Assembly (NCBI GenBank): GCA_029863385.1
Contig: JAOTVU010000008.1
Span: 1 to 54,868, forward strand
Origin: Acidimicrobiia bacterium
GTDB taxonomy: Bacteria > Actinomycetota > Acidimicrobiia > Acidimicrobiales > SZUA-35
DNA length: 54,868 nucleotides
Reading direction: 5' to 3'
This document shows, piece by piece, positions 35,708-45,457 of the stretch. A program made the translations under genes and the position numbers. Position 1 is the first letter of the stretch; each line of letters begins with the position of its first letter. The notes beneath the pieces are model-generated. The model saw nothing but the letters and a program-made list of their open reading frames with translations. It was not told the origin of the DNA and did not search any database.

Positions 35708-37126
35708 TCAGAGTTCGGCCGCGGTGCGGCCGGCCGGGCCGTCGCCGCGGACGTAGTGGATGAGGCGGTCCGGAATCGTCGCCCCGGCGGCGTCGGCCGT
35801 GCTGCGACGGGCCGTCTGGTGCAGCCGCACATGGAGTCGTTGACGGACGGCGACGTCGGCGGCGTCCAGCGCGGTCCCGAGATTGTCCTCGGCGCTGTCG
35901 AGGGCGGCGATGAGGTCGGTGAGAGTGTCCGAGTCGGCGGTGGTGGTCAGCCGCCGTCGTAATCCGACGAAATCGCGCACGGCCAACCACAGACCGGGTG
36001 GCACCTCGACTTCCCAGCTGTCGAGGGTGTTCCGGGCGGCGGTGTCGTAGGCGGCGCGGGCCGGGGCCACGGTGTTGTTGATCACGTCGTCGAGGGCGGT
36101 CCGGGCGCCGGCCGGGTCGGCGCCGGGATCGTCCATCAGCACGCCGAGGTCGGCGTCGTCGACCGCTCGCCGGGCTTCGGCCAGCTGCGTGAGGGCGGAG
36201 GCCAGATCGGACTCCGCGGCGATGGCGTCCTCGAAGGGGGTGGGGTCGGCAGGGTTCAGTGCGTCGGCCTGGGCGGCCGAGAGGTCGGGTTGTCCGGCGA
36301 TCGTTTCGAGCACCCCGACGGCGTCGTTCAACCCCGCCGGCGTGGACTGCACATAGCCCGTCAGGGCGTTCTCGGCCGTCAGGTACTCCCGGCGGGCGAT
36401 GGTGACCGCGGCGGCGGTGGGGTGGGCCTTACTGTCGAGTGCGGCGACCGCCTCGTCGGCCACGGCGGCGTGCGCCGCTGCCTCGACGGCCACGGAGTCG
36501 GCCTCGTCGAAACGAGCTTCGGCCCTGGCCAGGAGGGCGGCCGGCAGCAGATCGTCGAGCCTGGTTTCGGATGCCCCGAACCCGCTCGATGCGAGAATGG
36601 CGGCGGCGGTGGCGGCGGCGTCGCTGAGCGGCGCCCGATTGAGCAGGTCGATCAGGGCCGAGGTGTGATCCTGCCGTTGCTTGCCCCAGAGCACGGCCGC
36701 GTCGACCTTCTGCATCTCCACCTCGGCGTCGGCTAGCAGCGACGACAGGCCGGCCACCTTGGCATCGGCCCCCTCCTTGCGCTCCACGGCCGAACGAAGC
36801 TCCACCCGCAACGTCGACTGCTCGATCAGGTTGTCGCGCAAGTCGTCTTCGAAGGTTTGGGCGTCGGCCGGGTTGGTGATCCTGGCGAGCGCGGCGCGGA
36901 TACCCGCCTCGGTGGTCTTGGCCGCACCGAGGCGGGCCCGGACCACGTCCACGTGCTGGGCCGCTCCCAGCTGGGTGGCGAGGTCGGCGGTGGCCACCGA
37001 GGTGGGGTCGGCGTGACGGCGGGTGAGGTCGGCCCGGGCCGCGGCCAGGGCGTCGCTGATGTCGGTGACCACGAGGGCCAGCGCATCCCGCTGTGTTGTT
37101 GCTCGGGCGTGGAGGTCGACAGCCAT
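35708..37126 (-). CDS. Ala-rich helical protein of the eCIS operon
   Basis: About 472 residues from ATG 37126 (AAGGAG upstream). The composition is extremely rich in Ala, Asp, Leu and Arg, with long predicted helices and heptad-like patterns throughout (DALAAARADLTRRHADP, QTFEDDLRDNLIEQSTLRV, ASALTQLAEARRAV), so coiled-coil or helical-bundle structure is expected. There is no enzyme motif, signal peptide or membrane span. It lies directly after the AAA+ ATPase gene with one base between. It may be an ATPase adaptor, a structural spacer or cargo. Confidence 0.5.
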   Translation of the reverse strand: MAVDLHARATTQRDALALVVTDISDALAAARADLTRRHADPTSVATADLATQLGAAQHVDVVRARLGAAKTTEAGIRAALARITNPADAQTFEDDLRDNLIEQSTLRVELRSAVERKEGADAKVAGLSSLLADAEVEMQKVDAAVLWGKQRQDHTSALIDLLNRAPLSDAAATAAAILASSGFGASETRLDDLLPAALLARAEARFDEADSVAVEAAAHAAVADEAVAALDSKAHPTAAAVTIARREYLTAENALTGYVQSTPAGLNDAVGVLETIAGQPDLSAAQADALNPADPTPFEDAIAAESDLASALTQLAEARRAVDDADLGVLMDDPGADPAGARTALDDVINNTVAPARAAYDTAARNTLDSWEVEVPPGLWLAVRDFVGLRRRLTTTADSDTLTDLIAALDSAEDNLGTALDAADVAVRQRLHVRLHQTARRSTADAAGATIPDRLIHYVRGDGPAGRTAAEL

Positions 37127-37127
37127 T

Positions 37128-39206
37128 TCAGGCTCCTTCAGTTCCAGGTTCGTGGCCGGGTCGGCGGTTCTGCATGCGGAGGTTTCGGGGGATGCCGGGA
37201 AAGGTCTTGCCGGCTTTGTCGTATTCACGCTCGACGGCGGTCACCAGGGCGAGTTGGCTGATCGGGTGGTCGGCGGCGGCGGCCCGGAAGGCGGCGTCGA
37301 GAGCGGCGTTTCGGATCAGACCGCCGGTGATTCCATAGAGCTCGGCGAGCTGGGACAGGTCGACGTCGGATGTGGTCGGGGCGGTGGCCGGCAGATGTTG
37401 TCGCCAGAGTCTCCGCCGTTCATCGAGGTTCGGTTCGTCGAACTCGACGATCACGTCGAGGCGTCGGATGAACGCCTCGTCGATGTTGCCCCGGAGGTTC
37501 GAGGCCAGCACGACAAGCCCGTCGTAGCTCTCCATCCGGGCCAGCAGATGGGCCGTCTCGAGGTTGGCCCAGCGGCCCTGGGCGTCACTGCCGTCGGTCC
37601 GTCGGGCGAACACGGCGTCGGCCTCGTCGAAGAACAGTACCGACTGGCAACGGTCGGCGGCGTCGAAAACCTCGCTGATGTTCTTCTCGGTCTCACCCAG
37701 CCACTTGCTGACCAGGGCCGACAGGTCGACCACGAGGAGGTCGAGGCCGAGTACACCGGCGACGACTTCGGCCGACAGGGTCTTGCCCGTTCCCGGCGGA
37801 CCGACGAACAGGGCTCTCGCCCCCCGGGCGTGGCGGCGACCGGGGAGGTCCCCGAACCGCCAGTCGTGAAGCACCCGGGTCTGGTGGGCGACCCGACCGA
37901 CGATGGACGCCAGGAGATCGAGGTTGCGGTCGGTGGTGACGAGCCCCTCCCAGCCTGCCGTCGGTCGTACCAGCTGCACGCTCGGCGGCAACGTGGTCGT
38001 CGACCGCCGGCGAACCTGGTCGATCACCATCGTGGTAGTCACGTCGGTATTGTCGAGCTGCGCCGTCGCCCGAGCGTCACCAACGGCCCGGCCCGCCCGG
38101 GTGGCGTCGACCCGCAGGAGACCGGCGAGGGCGGCCGGAGCCCCTACATCCGCGAGCTCGGGAACGAGGCGTCGCCACATCTCGATGTCCTCGGCCATCG
38201 TTCTCGGGCCCAGATCGACCGCGATCACCGGCCGGTCATCGAGGTCGAGACCGTGCAGGTCGTCGACGCAGATCACGATCGGGCCGGGGTGACCGGGCAG
38301 CGGGTTGTGGGCGGGGCGACCGGTGATCACCGGGATGGCGTTGCGGACCACGCAATGAGCGGAAACGGCCGGGTCGCGATCGGGACCGAGTTGCTCGGGA
38401 TCGAAGAACCGGGGGGTGGACGATGCGGTTTGGAGGCCGGCGCTCAATGCCGCAACCAGATCGGCGTTCGATCGACCGCCGCCAGTAACGACCACGATCC
38501 AGGCGCCACGATCGAAGGTGTCGACGGTATCGGTGGCCGAGCCGACGGCTGCGTCAGCCACGCGGCCGACGATTTCGAACAGCGACTCGACCCGATCCGG
38601 TTGGGGCCGGTCGATCGCCCACGAGACCGGCGTTTGCGGTCGGAGACCGCCCGGCCAGCGGCCGCCGCCGCGAATGGCGCTCCACAGCCCGTCGAGCAAC
38701 CGAACCGACGCCTCGGGAAACGGTTGGGCTTCGTTCACGACGACCAGGCCGTGGCGGCGCAACGGCCCGGAGTCGAGTGCGTTTCGAAGGTGACGTTGAC
38801 CGCGGTGATCGAGGCCGAGGACGGTCGACAGGGTGGCGGGCGCCATCCACGGTTCGCCCAGCAGGTTGAGTCGGCGGACCGCCATGGTCACCGAGTCGTG
38901 TTCCTCGGGTAACCCGATGAGCACGAGAAGGTCTCGTTCGAACGGCGACAGCCCGAAGCCCCGCGTCAAACGATCGACGGCCTCATCGCCCGGCTCCGGT
39001 TCGCGGACGATGCCCGAAGCCAGGGTGGTCAGCCCGGCCGCCGGCAGCGGATCGTCGATACCGGCAACGGTGACGGCGGCCAGCCGCCTGACCATCCTGG
39101 CGATCACGTCGTCGGCCGGCGGTCGGCGGTGGCCGTTCAACGACGGCGCCGCATCGGATGCGGCCGACCCGAAAGTAGCGGGCCGGGGCCCGACCGCCTC
39201 ACGCAT
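37128..39206 (-). CDS. AAA+ ATPase of the eCIS (Afp15-like)
   Basis: 692 residues. The C-terminal AAA+ module has Walker A GPPGTGKT (about 469-476), Walker B VLFFDEAD (about 523-530), sensor-1 LASNLRGNID and arginine-finger region AFIRRLDVIVEF. The N-terminal 400 residues include a helical segment (FGLSPFERDLLVLIGL) typical of the eCIS ATPases. In antifeeding prophage-type systems this CDC48-like ATPase (Afp15) is needed for assembly of the particle. The start overlaps the tape-measure-like gene by eight bases. Confidence 0.85.
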   Translation of the reverse strand: MREAVGPRPATFGSAASDAAPSLNGHRRPPADDVIARMVRRLAAVTVAGIDDPLPAAGLTTLASGIVREPEPGDEAVDRLTRGFGLSPFERDLLVLIGLPEEHDSVTMAVRRLNLLGEPWMAPATLSTVLGLDHRGQRHLRNALDSGPLRRHGLVVVNEAQPFPEASVRLLDGLWSAIRGGGRWPGGLRPQTPVSWAIDRPQPDRVESLFEIVGRVADAAVGSATDTVDTFDRGAWIVVVTGGGRSNADLVAALSAGLQTASSTPRFFDPEQLGPDRDPAVSAHCVVRNAIPVITGRPAHNPLPGHPGPIVICVDDLHGLDLDDRPVIAVDLGPRTMAEDIEMWRRLVPELADVGAPAALAGLLRVDATRAGRAVGDARATAQLDNTDVTTTMVIDQVRRRSTTTLPPSVQLVRPTAGWEGLVTTDRNLDLLASIVGRVAHQTRVLHDWRFGDLPGRRHARGARALFVGPPGTGKTLSAEVVAGVLGLDLLVVDLSALVSKWLGETEKNISEVFDAADRCQSVLFFDEADAVFARRTDGSDAQGRWANLETAHLLARMESYDGLVVLASNLRGNIDEAFIRRLDVIVEFDEPNLDERRRLWRQHLPATAPTTSDVDLSQLAELYGITGGLIRNAALDAAFRAAAADHPISQLALVTAVEREYDKAGKTFPGIPRNLRMQNRRPGHEPGTEGA

Positions 39207-40842
39207 AGCGGAACCTCACGACCGATCCGAGCCACCAGACGAAACCGGGGTCGAGGTCGAGGGCGGCGGCTCTGATCGCCACATCGACCGAGTCGAGGGG
39301 TAGCTCGACCTCGATCCAGCCTGGACTGCGGTCGATGACCGCCGGGCGGGGCCAGATCCGGTCGATGTCATCGGTTCCAAGCCGTTCGGTGAGATATGCC
39401 GTCACCCGGGCGACCTGATCGTCGACCAGGCTTCGCCCGACCGTCCGCACCGCTCGCCGGCGGGCCCCGGCTTCGCCGCCGTCCGGAATGGAACCGGTGA
39501 CGGCGAGGACCGCTGGATCGTCGGCAGCCACCCCGGTGACGCTCGACACGATCTCGGCCAGAGCCGGTGACGGGTCGAGCGGTGCGGCGGCGACCAGCTC
39601 GTCGACCACTCCGAGTTCACGGAGGGGATGGATCAGGAACAGCACGCCACCGTGTTCGCTGACCGTCGTTTCCCGACCGCCGGCGCGGGTCGGCGAGTCG
39701 GAGGTGTCATCGGTGCCCGCCGGCATGGCTGTGGCGGTTCGGGGATCGGCCTGCGGGTCGGTCCCATGGGTTGATGCGCGGGTGTGGTCGTCGATACCCG
39801 AACCCGTGCTCGATTCGACGCCCGAATCCGGTCCGACATCACGGCGACTGGTGAGGGACTCGGCCGTTGACGATCCGTCGGCCGCCATCGGACCGTGTGG
39901 CGGCGGCGGGACCGTCGCCGCCATCACGGCCCTGACGGCGTGGGGGCTGCGGACCAACGAGGGCGCCACGGCGGACAGGCCCAGTATCGCGAGTGCGGCC
40001 TGCTGTTCTGTTGTGGAGTCGGTCCAGATGGCCCGTGGCACGATCCCGGCGATCGTCGGGTGGGCCAGGGGCGTCGACCCGGGCGATCCTAGGGTCGGAT
40101 CGGAGCGGGTGTCGGGCATGCCGTCAGGGCTGCGGATCCCGTCCGGCGCGGCGGCGAGCGCCGAGGCGGCCGCAGCCGTCGGTCCGCAGCCCAGGGCGTC
40201 GACCACGGCTCGGGCCAGGACCCGCCAGCCGTTGGCCGACAGCGGCACCGGTCCGCGTCCGCTCACCGCCTGGAGCACGGGTCCGGCCAGAACGGCGCGG
40301 CGGGCGAGCAGCACGGCGACATCGTCGACGCTCGGCAACGTCGAGCGGGGCCAGATGCCGGTTTGATTCCAGGCCCAGAGTCGGTTCCCATCGCCCGAGG
40401 CCACCGATGCCACCAGATCGATGACGGCGTCGGGCTCGCGCCGGTAGATCACGATCTCCGCGCCCGACTCGGGCCGGCGAACCGTCATTGCGCCACCGCC
40501 CGACGGGACCGAACCCGACCGGTGGCAGGACATGACGACCTCGGAGACCTCGGTGGCCACTCGTTCGGCCCACCGCTGCGCCGACGCCTGCAGGGAGGCG
40601 TCCAGATCGAGGTCGACCGTCACGGCGAGGGTCGGGATGCAGACGGCGAACACGTCGGGGAGCCGTCGCGACGCGAATGCCCGGGTGAGCGTCAACTCGA
40701 CCATCTCGCTCATCGCCCGGTCGAGGCGTCCGCTCGCCTCCCGATCGATTCCGTCGTAGCGGGCGTGGAACCGGTCGATCGTCACCGTTGCTGTGGAGGC
40801 CGTTGTTCTTGCGGTGGTCGCGAATGCGGTCGAGGTGAACAC
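39199..40842 (-). CDS. eCIS tape-measure-like protein (Afp14/CIS_TMP type)
   Basis: About 547 residues from GTG 40842, seven bases after the preceding stop codon. N-terminal VTIDRFHARYDGIDREASGR and LSANGWRVLARAVVDALG, the internal block HGGVLFLIHPLRELGVVDEL, and the C-terminal ELPLDSVDVAIRAAALDLDP...VWWLGSVVRF resemble the repeated segments of CIS tape-measure family proteins. A Pro/Thr/Ser-rich linker lies at about 340-430. A tape-measure protein sets particle length; this one is much shorter than typical phage examples and similar to eCIS ones. The assignment rests on motif resemblance and operon position. Confidence 0.6.
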   Translation of the reverse strand: MFTSTAFATTARTTASTATVTIDRFHARYDGIDREASGRLDRAMSEMVELTLTRAFASRRLPDVFAVCIPTLAVTVDLDLDASLQASAQRWAERVATEVSEVVMSCHRSGSVPSGGGAMTVRRPESGAEIVIYRREPDAVIDLVASVASGDGNRLWAWNQTGIWPRSTLPSVDDVAVLLARRAVLAGPVLQAVSGRGPVPLSANGWRVLARAVVDALGCGPTAAAASALAAAPDGIRSPDGMPDTRSDPTLGSPGSTPLAHPTIAGIVPRAIWTDSTTEQQAALAILGLSAVAPSLVRSPHAVRAVMAATVPPPPHGPMAADGSSTAESLTSRRDVGPDSGVESSTGSGIDDHTRASTHGTDPQADPRTATAMPAGTDDTSDSPTRAGGRETTVSEHGGVLFLIHPLRELGVVDELVAAAPLDPSPALAEIVSSVTGVAADDPAVLAVTGSIPDGGEAGARRRAVRTVGRSLVDDQVARVTAYLTERLGTDDIDRIWPRPAVIDRSPGWIEVELPLDSVDVAIRAAALDLDPGFVWWLGSVVRFRYA

Positions 40843-40847
40843 GCCCG

Positions 40848-43202
40848 TCAGCCGACTCTCGTGTTGTGGCCGAGGCGTCCCGCCTCCACCGTGATGCCGG
40901 TGGTCGGTCCACCGACGATCGCTCCCCGTCCGAGCAGCGACAGGTCGGTCACCGCCCCCTCGAACGCTCCGGTTGGACCGACGATGGACGACAAGCCGAC
41001 GTGCAGGCCGCGGCCGACCCGCATGCCGGCGTCGACCGTGCACAGCGTGTAGGTGGTGTGGGCCGGGCGCTCCACATCGAGGATGTGACGCACCGTGGCC
41101 TCTTCCTCGGCACCCAGTAACCGGGGAATCAAGACCGTGAAACGGTGGGCCGTCGAGGAGAAGGCGGAGGAGTCGTCGCCGCTCAGGCCGGGCCCGGCGC
41201 CGCGGCCGGATTCGAGCACGGTGTCGTCGGGATTGCCGACCTCGCCCCCGACCCGGAACCCGTGGCCCACCACCGAGCGGCTGGAGACGGCGGGGTCGGC
41301 GCCCAACAACGGTCCCCCCAGTCCCCGGAGGCGGTAGTGCTCCACGATCACCGGTTTGACCAGGGCGGCACCGGCATCGGCGGCCCGGTCACCGGCCAGG
41401 AACAGCTCGATGTACCGTGACAGCGCCCAGGTGGTGCCTCGCCTGCGGTACAGGCGCACGACCTCGGCGATCAGCTGCCGTCGAGCCGCCTCCGCCCACC
41501 GGGAGTCGAGCGCCAGGCCGAAGAACGACGCCAGCCAATCGAGGGCCTCGGCGGGGGTTCCATGGGGGTCGAGCAGGATGTCACGACACCTCGACCGGAG
41601 TTCGAGATCGTGGAGCAGCCCATCGAATGGTGCCAGGTAGCGGTGGAGGAAATCGGCCTGTTCCTCGTCGGCCGAGAACACCCCCGGCAGCCGTCGGAGA
41701 AGCCCGTGGGCCTGGTGCTCCACCCGAAGCTCCCGGATCCGGGGCGATCGGCGCCGGTTGCCGGTGAGGCGCAGCGTCACCCACAGGTAGCGCCCCGGTT
41801 TGGCCATCACCGGGGCCTCGAACACGTGGTAGGAATGACCGGTCGCCGGGTCGGTGGGCCACCACGGTGTCGAGGAACGATCGCGTTTGTGGAGGCGACC
41901 GGTGATGTCCTCGATCCTGGGCAGGATCGAGTCGGGCGGGAGCGGCGGTGTCTCGCCCCGCTCGTAGGGCTCGCAGTGGGCCGGTTCGGCGTCGGCGTGT
42001 GTCGAGGCGGAGGCGAACTCGTCGTCGCTGCTGATCGTGGCCACCCGGCAGTCGGTGCCCTCGGGCAGGCAGGCCTCGATGAACAGCCGGCCCCACTTGT
42101 TGAGGGGGACGCCGCTGTCGAGGCGATACGTGACACATCGCCCCTCGGTTCGGTAGTTCACCCTGCCGATGACGGCCAGCCGGAATCCGGCGGCGGTTCC
42201 GTAGCCGATGCGGCCGTCTCTGGTGACGACCAGCCCGGTGCCGTCATAGCCGGTCGCGTCGAGCGGGGGGCTGCGTGTCCAGCCGTCGTCGGTGGGGGTC
42301 AGTCTGCGCAACGTGGCGGACCCGTCGGGGGACGGGCACGGGGCGATCACGACGGCGGCCTCGTTGTCGACCACGATGTCCGAGATCCGGCCGATCAGGC
42401 GCGGTTCCCGGCTCCCGGCCAGAATCCAGCTGCCGCCGGCCGGGTCGTTGAACGTCACCACCGGCGTTCCGTCGGCCAGGATCGCCAGCCGAGCCGGAAC
42501 GGCCCCCGGCGGCAGGTCGTCGACGGAGGCGGGCACCGGCTGGTCGGTCGGACCTCGGGTGGCGCTGAATCGGAGAAGGCCGGGACCGCCCGGGCCAGCG
42601 CCGTCGAGCAGGGCCCAGACCGTCCCGTCGGGTGCGGCCGCCACGTCGACCGGGTGGCGATCGGGTGCGCCGGGAACGTCGGTCCGGATGGTGCGCATCA
42701 GCCGACGGCTCCACAGATCGAGCACCGAGATGGTCCGGGAGGCCCGATCGGCGACATACAGCCGGTCGTCGTCGTCGATGGCGATGCCGACACCGTCCAC
42801 CACATCGGAGTTCGGTTGGGCGGTGAAGTCGGGGCCCGGCACGTGCTCGTCCGGGGCTGATGGATCACCGATGATCACGACCGGGTCGGGCAGCCTGCCG
42901 TAATCGAGTCCGGCCGCGGTGGATCCGACCATCTGGCGGTCGACCCTGGTGGCGCCCAGCCGGTAGATCCGGCACAGCCGGTCGGTGGCCAGACCGCGGG
43001 CCAGGCAGTCCTCGCCGTCGGGGGCGGGGACCGGGTCGGGTGGGTCCCACGACAACATGAGCACGCCGTCGGCTCCGTCGACCGCGGTGCGATCGTGGGA
43101 GGCCCGCACCCACTGGTCGCAGGTGGCGACCAGGGACGCCTTTCGACCGGCGACGGCACCTCCGGCGGGGCCCGGGAGACCGACGGACGACGCCTCGGCC
43201 AT
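40848..43202 (-). CDS. Phage tail protein I-like baseplate component with N-terminal beta-propeller
   Basis: 784 residues from ATG 43202. Residues about 100-330 form an NHL-like beta-propeller (GIAIDDDDRLYVADRASRTI, VDVAAAPDGTVWALLDG). Residues about 440-640 carry the tail protein I region (LLRRLPGVFSADEEQADFLH, LHDLELRSRCRDILLDPHG, LDWLASFFGLALDSRWAEAA, RRQLIAEVVRLYRRRGTTWA). The C-terminal end (HRFTVLIPRLLGAEEEATVR, ERPAHTTYTLC) is typical of Afp12-type proteins. The propeller may bind a ligand or partner on the particle. The gene is preceded by a tandem duplication of its ribosome binding site. Confidence 0.75.
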   Translation of the reverse strand: MAEASSVGLPGPAGGAVAGRKASLVATCDQWVRASHDRTAVDGADGVLMLSWDPPDPVPAPDGEDCLARGLATDRLCRIYRLGATRVDRQMVGSTAAGLDYGRLPDPVVIIGDPSAPDEHVPGPDFTAQPNSDVVDGVGIAIDDDDRLYVADRASRTISVLDLWSRRLMRTIRTDVPGAPDRHPVDVAAAPDGTVWALLDGAGPGGPGLLRFSATRGPTDQPVPASVDDLPPGAVPARLAILADGTPVVTFNDPAGGSWILAGSREPRLIGRISDIVVDNEAAVVIAPCPSPDGSATLRRLTPTDDGWTRSPPLDATGYDGTGLVVTRDGRIGYGTAAGFRLAVIGRVNYRTEGRCVTYRLDSGVPLNKWGRLFIEACLPEGTDCRVATISSDDEFASASTHADAEPAHCEPYERGETPPLPPDSILPRIEDITGRLHKRDRSSTPWWPTDPATGHSYHVFEAPVMAKPGRYLWVTLRLTGNRRRSPRIRELRVEHQAHGLLRRLPGVFSADEEQADFLHRYLAPFDGLLHDLELRSRCRDILLDPHGTPAEALDWLASFFGLALDSRWAEAARRQLIAEVVRLYRRRGTTWALSRYIELFLAGDRAADAGAALVKPVIVEHYRLRGLGGPLLGADPAVSSRSVVGHGFRVGGEVGNPDDTVLESGRGAGPGLSGDDSSAFSSTAHRFTVLIPRLLGAEEEATVRHILDVERPAHTTYTLCTVDAGMRVGRGLHVGLSSIVGPTGAFEGAVTDLSLLGRGAIVGGPTTGITVEAGRLGHNTRVG

Positions 43203-43234
43203 GTCAGCACACCTCCACGTCAGCACACCTCCAC
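43203..43234 (-). repeat. Tandem 16-bp duplication carrying a ribosome binding site and stop codon
   Basis: GTCAGCACACCTCCAC occurs twice in direct tandem. Read on the minus strand each unit holds GGAGGTG and TGA. One copy ends the baseplate J gene and the next provides the Shine-Dalgarno of the tail protein I gene. Confidence 0.85.
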
Positions 43235-45436
43235 CGGCGAGCGGACCGGTACGGCCCGGCCCGACGGCACCGGCGGGTCGACCTGGCGTCCCGGTTCCAG
43301 GGCCGGGCCGTCGATCACGGTGATCTCGGCCAGTTCCGGAACCTCCCAGTTCTCGAGGTCGACCTGGCGGTTCTGCGGTTCGAACCAAACGCCCGGTTCG
43401 GTTTCGGTGGCCAGCCGCAGGCCGAGCAGGCAGGGGGACCCGGGCACACTGCCTGGCACCAGGAACTCGACGCCCTCGACCTGCAGCGCCGCCGCCTCCA
43501 GTTCGGGGGCGAACACCGGACGGCCGAGAGGCCAGCCCCGCCCTTCGGGACCGTACGGGGGCACGGGGGCCAGGAACTGGCGCAGCACCAGTTCGACCCA
43601 CCGCCGCACACTTTCGAGGCCGTATCCGGGCTTCACCGAGATGCCGACCGACGCGGCGATCCGCCGGTACGTGGGGGGAATCACGTGAACCTCGGTGGTC
43701 ACCAGGCGGCGGGCGTCGAGGTGGCGACACACGGCGTCGAGGGTCGGCTTGTCGGGCCGGGGGGCGCCGGGATGTGCGGGGTCGACGGTGGGCCAGATCA
43801 CGACCGAAACCGCTCCCGGCACCTGCACGGTGGGACTGTCGGGGTGGAACAGGCGCAGTGTCTCGGCCCGGGCCACCCCAGCCCCCGGAGTGGCTTCGGC
43901 CAGTTGCCGGAAGTCGGAAACGGTGACCGCCCGGTCGCGGCGGGCGAACTCGGTGGGGATGCGGGCCACTGCGTCGGTCAGGGGCTCGGCATCGGCGCCG
44001 CCTCGGGTCGGAAGCGGGTTCGACACGGCGACCGACGAGTCAATGGCGTTGGTCTTGGAGACCGCTCCCGGTCCGACGTTTCCCTTCGCCCCGCCGCCGT
44101 GGCGGTAGGCTTGCACCCGGATCCGTTCCCCCAGCTGCCATGGTCGGCCTCGCCGTCCGTCGCCGCAGGTGATCGTCCCGGCCTGGGCGTCGACCACGAA
44201 GTGACGGTCGTCGACACCCGATCCGGCGAAATCGTCGACCTGGGCCCAGGGAATCCAGCGCCGCGCACCCTGCTCCTCCACCTCGAGTTCGACCTCGCCG
44301 ACGACGTTGCCGTTCACCAGTGAGCGCTGCTGGCCCGGTTCACCGTTGCCGGTACCCAGGAACTCGGCCTGGGCGGCCGTGGTCTGCTCGACGCGGGCCG
44401 CGTTGGCCCCCATCCATTCGATGGCCGGCAACGTTCCGCTGGTCGGGCGGAACACCCGGATCCAGGCGAAGAGCCCATCGTTGATCGCCGGGTCCTCGAC
44501 CAGGGGTGGTTGGTCACCGGCACCGATGGCGTCGACCTCGTTCGGCACGTAGATGCCGATGTCGCTCAGATCGGCGGGCAACCGCAAACGGATCACACCC
44601 TCGACCGTCAGGCCGGCCGAGGTGTCGGCGACCACGTCGAGGTCGTGCCACAGCGGATCGGCCGAGTCGGGATCCTCGGCGTCGGCCACGGGGGTGGTGG
44701 TACAGATCTGCCACTGCATGGGCGGGGCGATCGGCTCAGCCCCCTCACCGGGACACGGGTCCCGGTCGGCCATGGTCGGCACCGCCCGGCTCGGCACCAC
44801 GCCGATCGAAAGCAGACCGCCGGCCATGGCGGTGAGGTCGGGTTCCTCGGTGGTGAGGGCGACGAAAAGGGTGCCGTCGATGGCGTCGACAGGGTCGAGA
44901 ACGTCGCCACCGGGCCGCATCGGGTCCTTGGCCCCGAACCTGGTCCGGTACAGGGCCGCGTCGTCGGACGTGGTGTTCACCGACGCCGCGGCCCGGTTGA
45001 CGTACTCCTGGGTGTCGGCGTCGAGTTCGTCGGCCACCAGAGCCCGGATCGCTGGGCGGGCCTCGACCGGCCACGAGGTCACCTCGTCGAGGGTTCGGAA
45101 CGGGACCTCCCCGGCCAGCACTCTCGACGACAGGTTCACGACGACACCGGTGTTGGCCTTGGTGTCGAGGCGAACGATGCCGGTCGACGGCTGGGCCGGT
45201 CGACGGGGCAGATGCAACAGGTTGAGGAAGGCCAGCTTCGTGGCGTCCGGAATCTGGTTGAACCGGAACAGCAGATTCTCACCGAGGAACGCGAACAGCT
45301 CGATGAGCGTGATGCCCGGATCCGACGGGTGATGATCGGTCCACTCCGGGGCATAGACCGGGATGCGGGCGATCAGCTCGTCACGCAGCTGGGCGTAGGA
45401 CCGGTCGTCGAGGATCGGGGTTGGGAATGAGGACAT
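43220..45436 (-). CDS. Baseplate J/gp47-like protein (Afp11 type)
   Basis: 738 residues from ATG 45436. Near residues 35-55, EWTDHHPSDPGITLIELFAF and the following LGENLLFRFNQIPD are the canonical start of the phage/eCIS baseplate J family. The middle is a beta-rich insertion (about 300-430), and the C-terminal part has QLAEATPGAGVARAETL and VRRWVELVLRQFLAPVPPYG. It forms the wedge of the baseplate with gp25 and the tail protein I-like protein. It is preceded by GAGAGGTG. It comes directly after gp25 in the operon. Confidence 0.88.
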   Translation of the reverse strand: MSSFPTPILDDRSYAQLRDELIARIPVYAPEWTDHHPSDPGITLIELFAFLGENLLFRFNQIPDATKLAFLNLLHLPRRPAQPSTGIVRLDTKANTGVVVNLSSRVLAGEVPFRTLDEVTSWPVEARPAIRALVADELDADTQEYVNRAAASVNTTSDDAALYRTRFGAKDPMRPGGDVLDPVDAIDGTLFVALTTEEPDLTAMAGGLLSIGVVPSRAVPTMADRDPCPGEGAEPIAPPMQWQICTTTPVADAEDPDSADPLWHDLDVVADTSAGLTVEGVIRLRLPADLSDIGIYVPNEVDAIGAGDQPPLVEDPAINDGLFAWIRVFRPTSGTLPAIEWMGANAARVEQTTAAQAEFLGTGNGEPGQQRSLVNGNVVGEVELEVEEQGARRWIPWAQVDDFAGSGVDDRHFVVDAQAGTITCGDGRRGRPWQLGERIRVQAYRHGGGAKGNVGPGAVSKTNAIDSSVAVSNPLPTRGGADAEPLTDAVARIPTEFARRDRAVTVSDFRQLAEATPGAGVARAETLRLFHPDSPTVQVPGAVSVVIWPTVDPAHPGAPRPDKPTLDAVCRHLDARRLVTTEVHVIPPTYRRIAASVGISVKPGYGLESVRRWVELVLRQFLAPVPPYGPEGRGWPLGRPVFAPELEAAALQVEGVEFLVPGSVPGSPCLLGLRLATETEPGVWFEPQNRQVDLENWEVPELAEITVIDGPALEPGRQVDPPVPSGRAVPVRSPVEVC

Positions 45437-45457
45437 GGTCACCTCTCCGGTCACGCG

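Noticed and set aside
37023..38912. Long plus-strand open frames opposite the AAA+ ATPase, the 1235-residue protein and other eCIS genes
   Set aside because: They mirror high-GC coding on the minus strand, have no family features, and the minus-strand genes carry recognisable domains.
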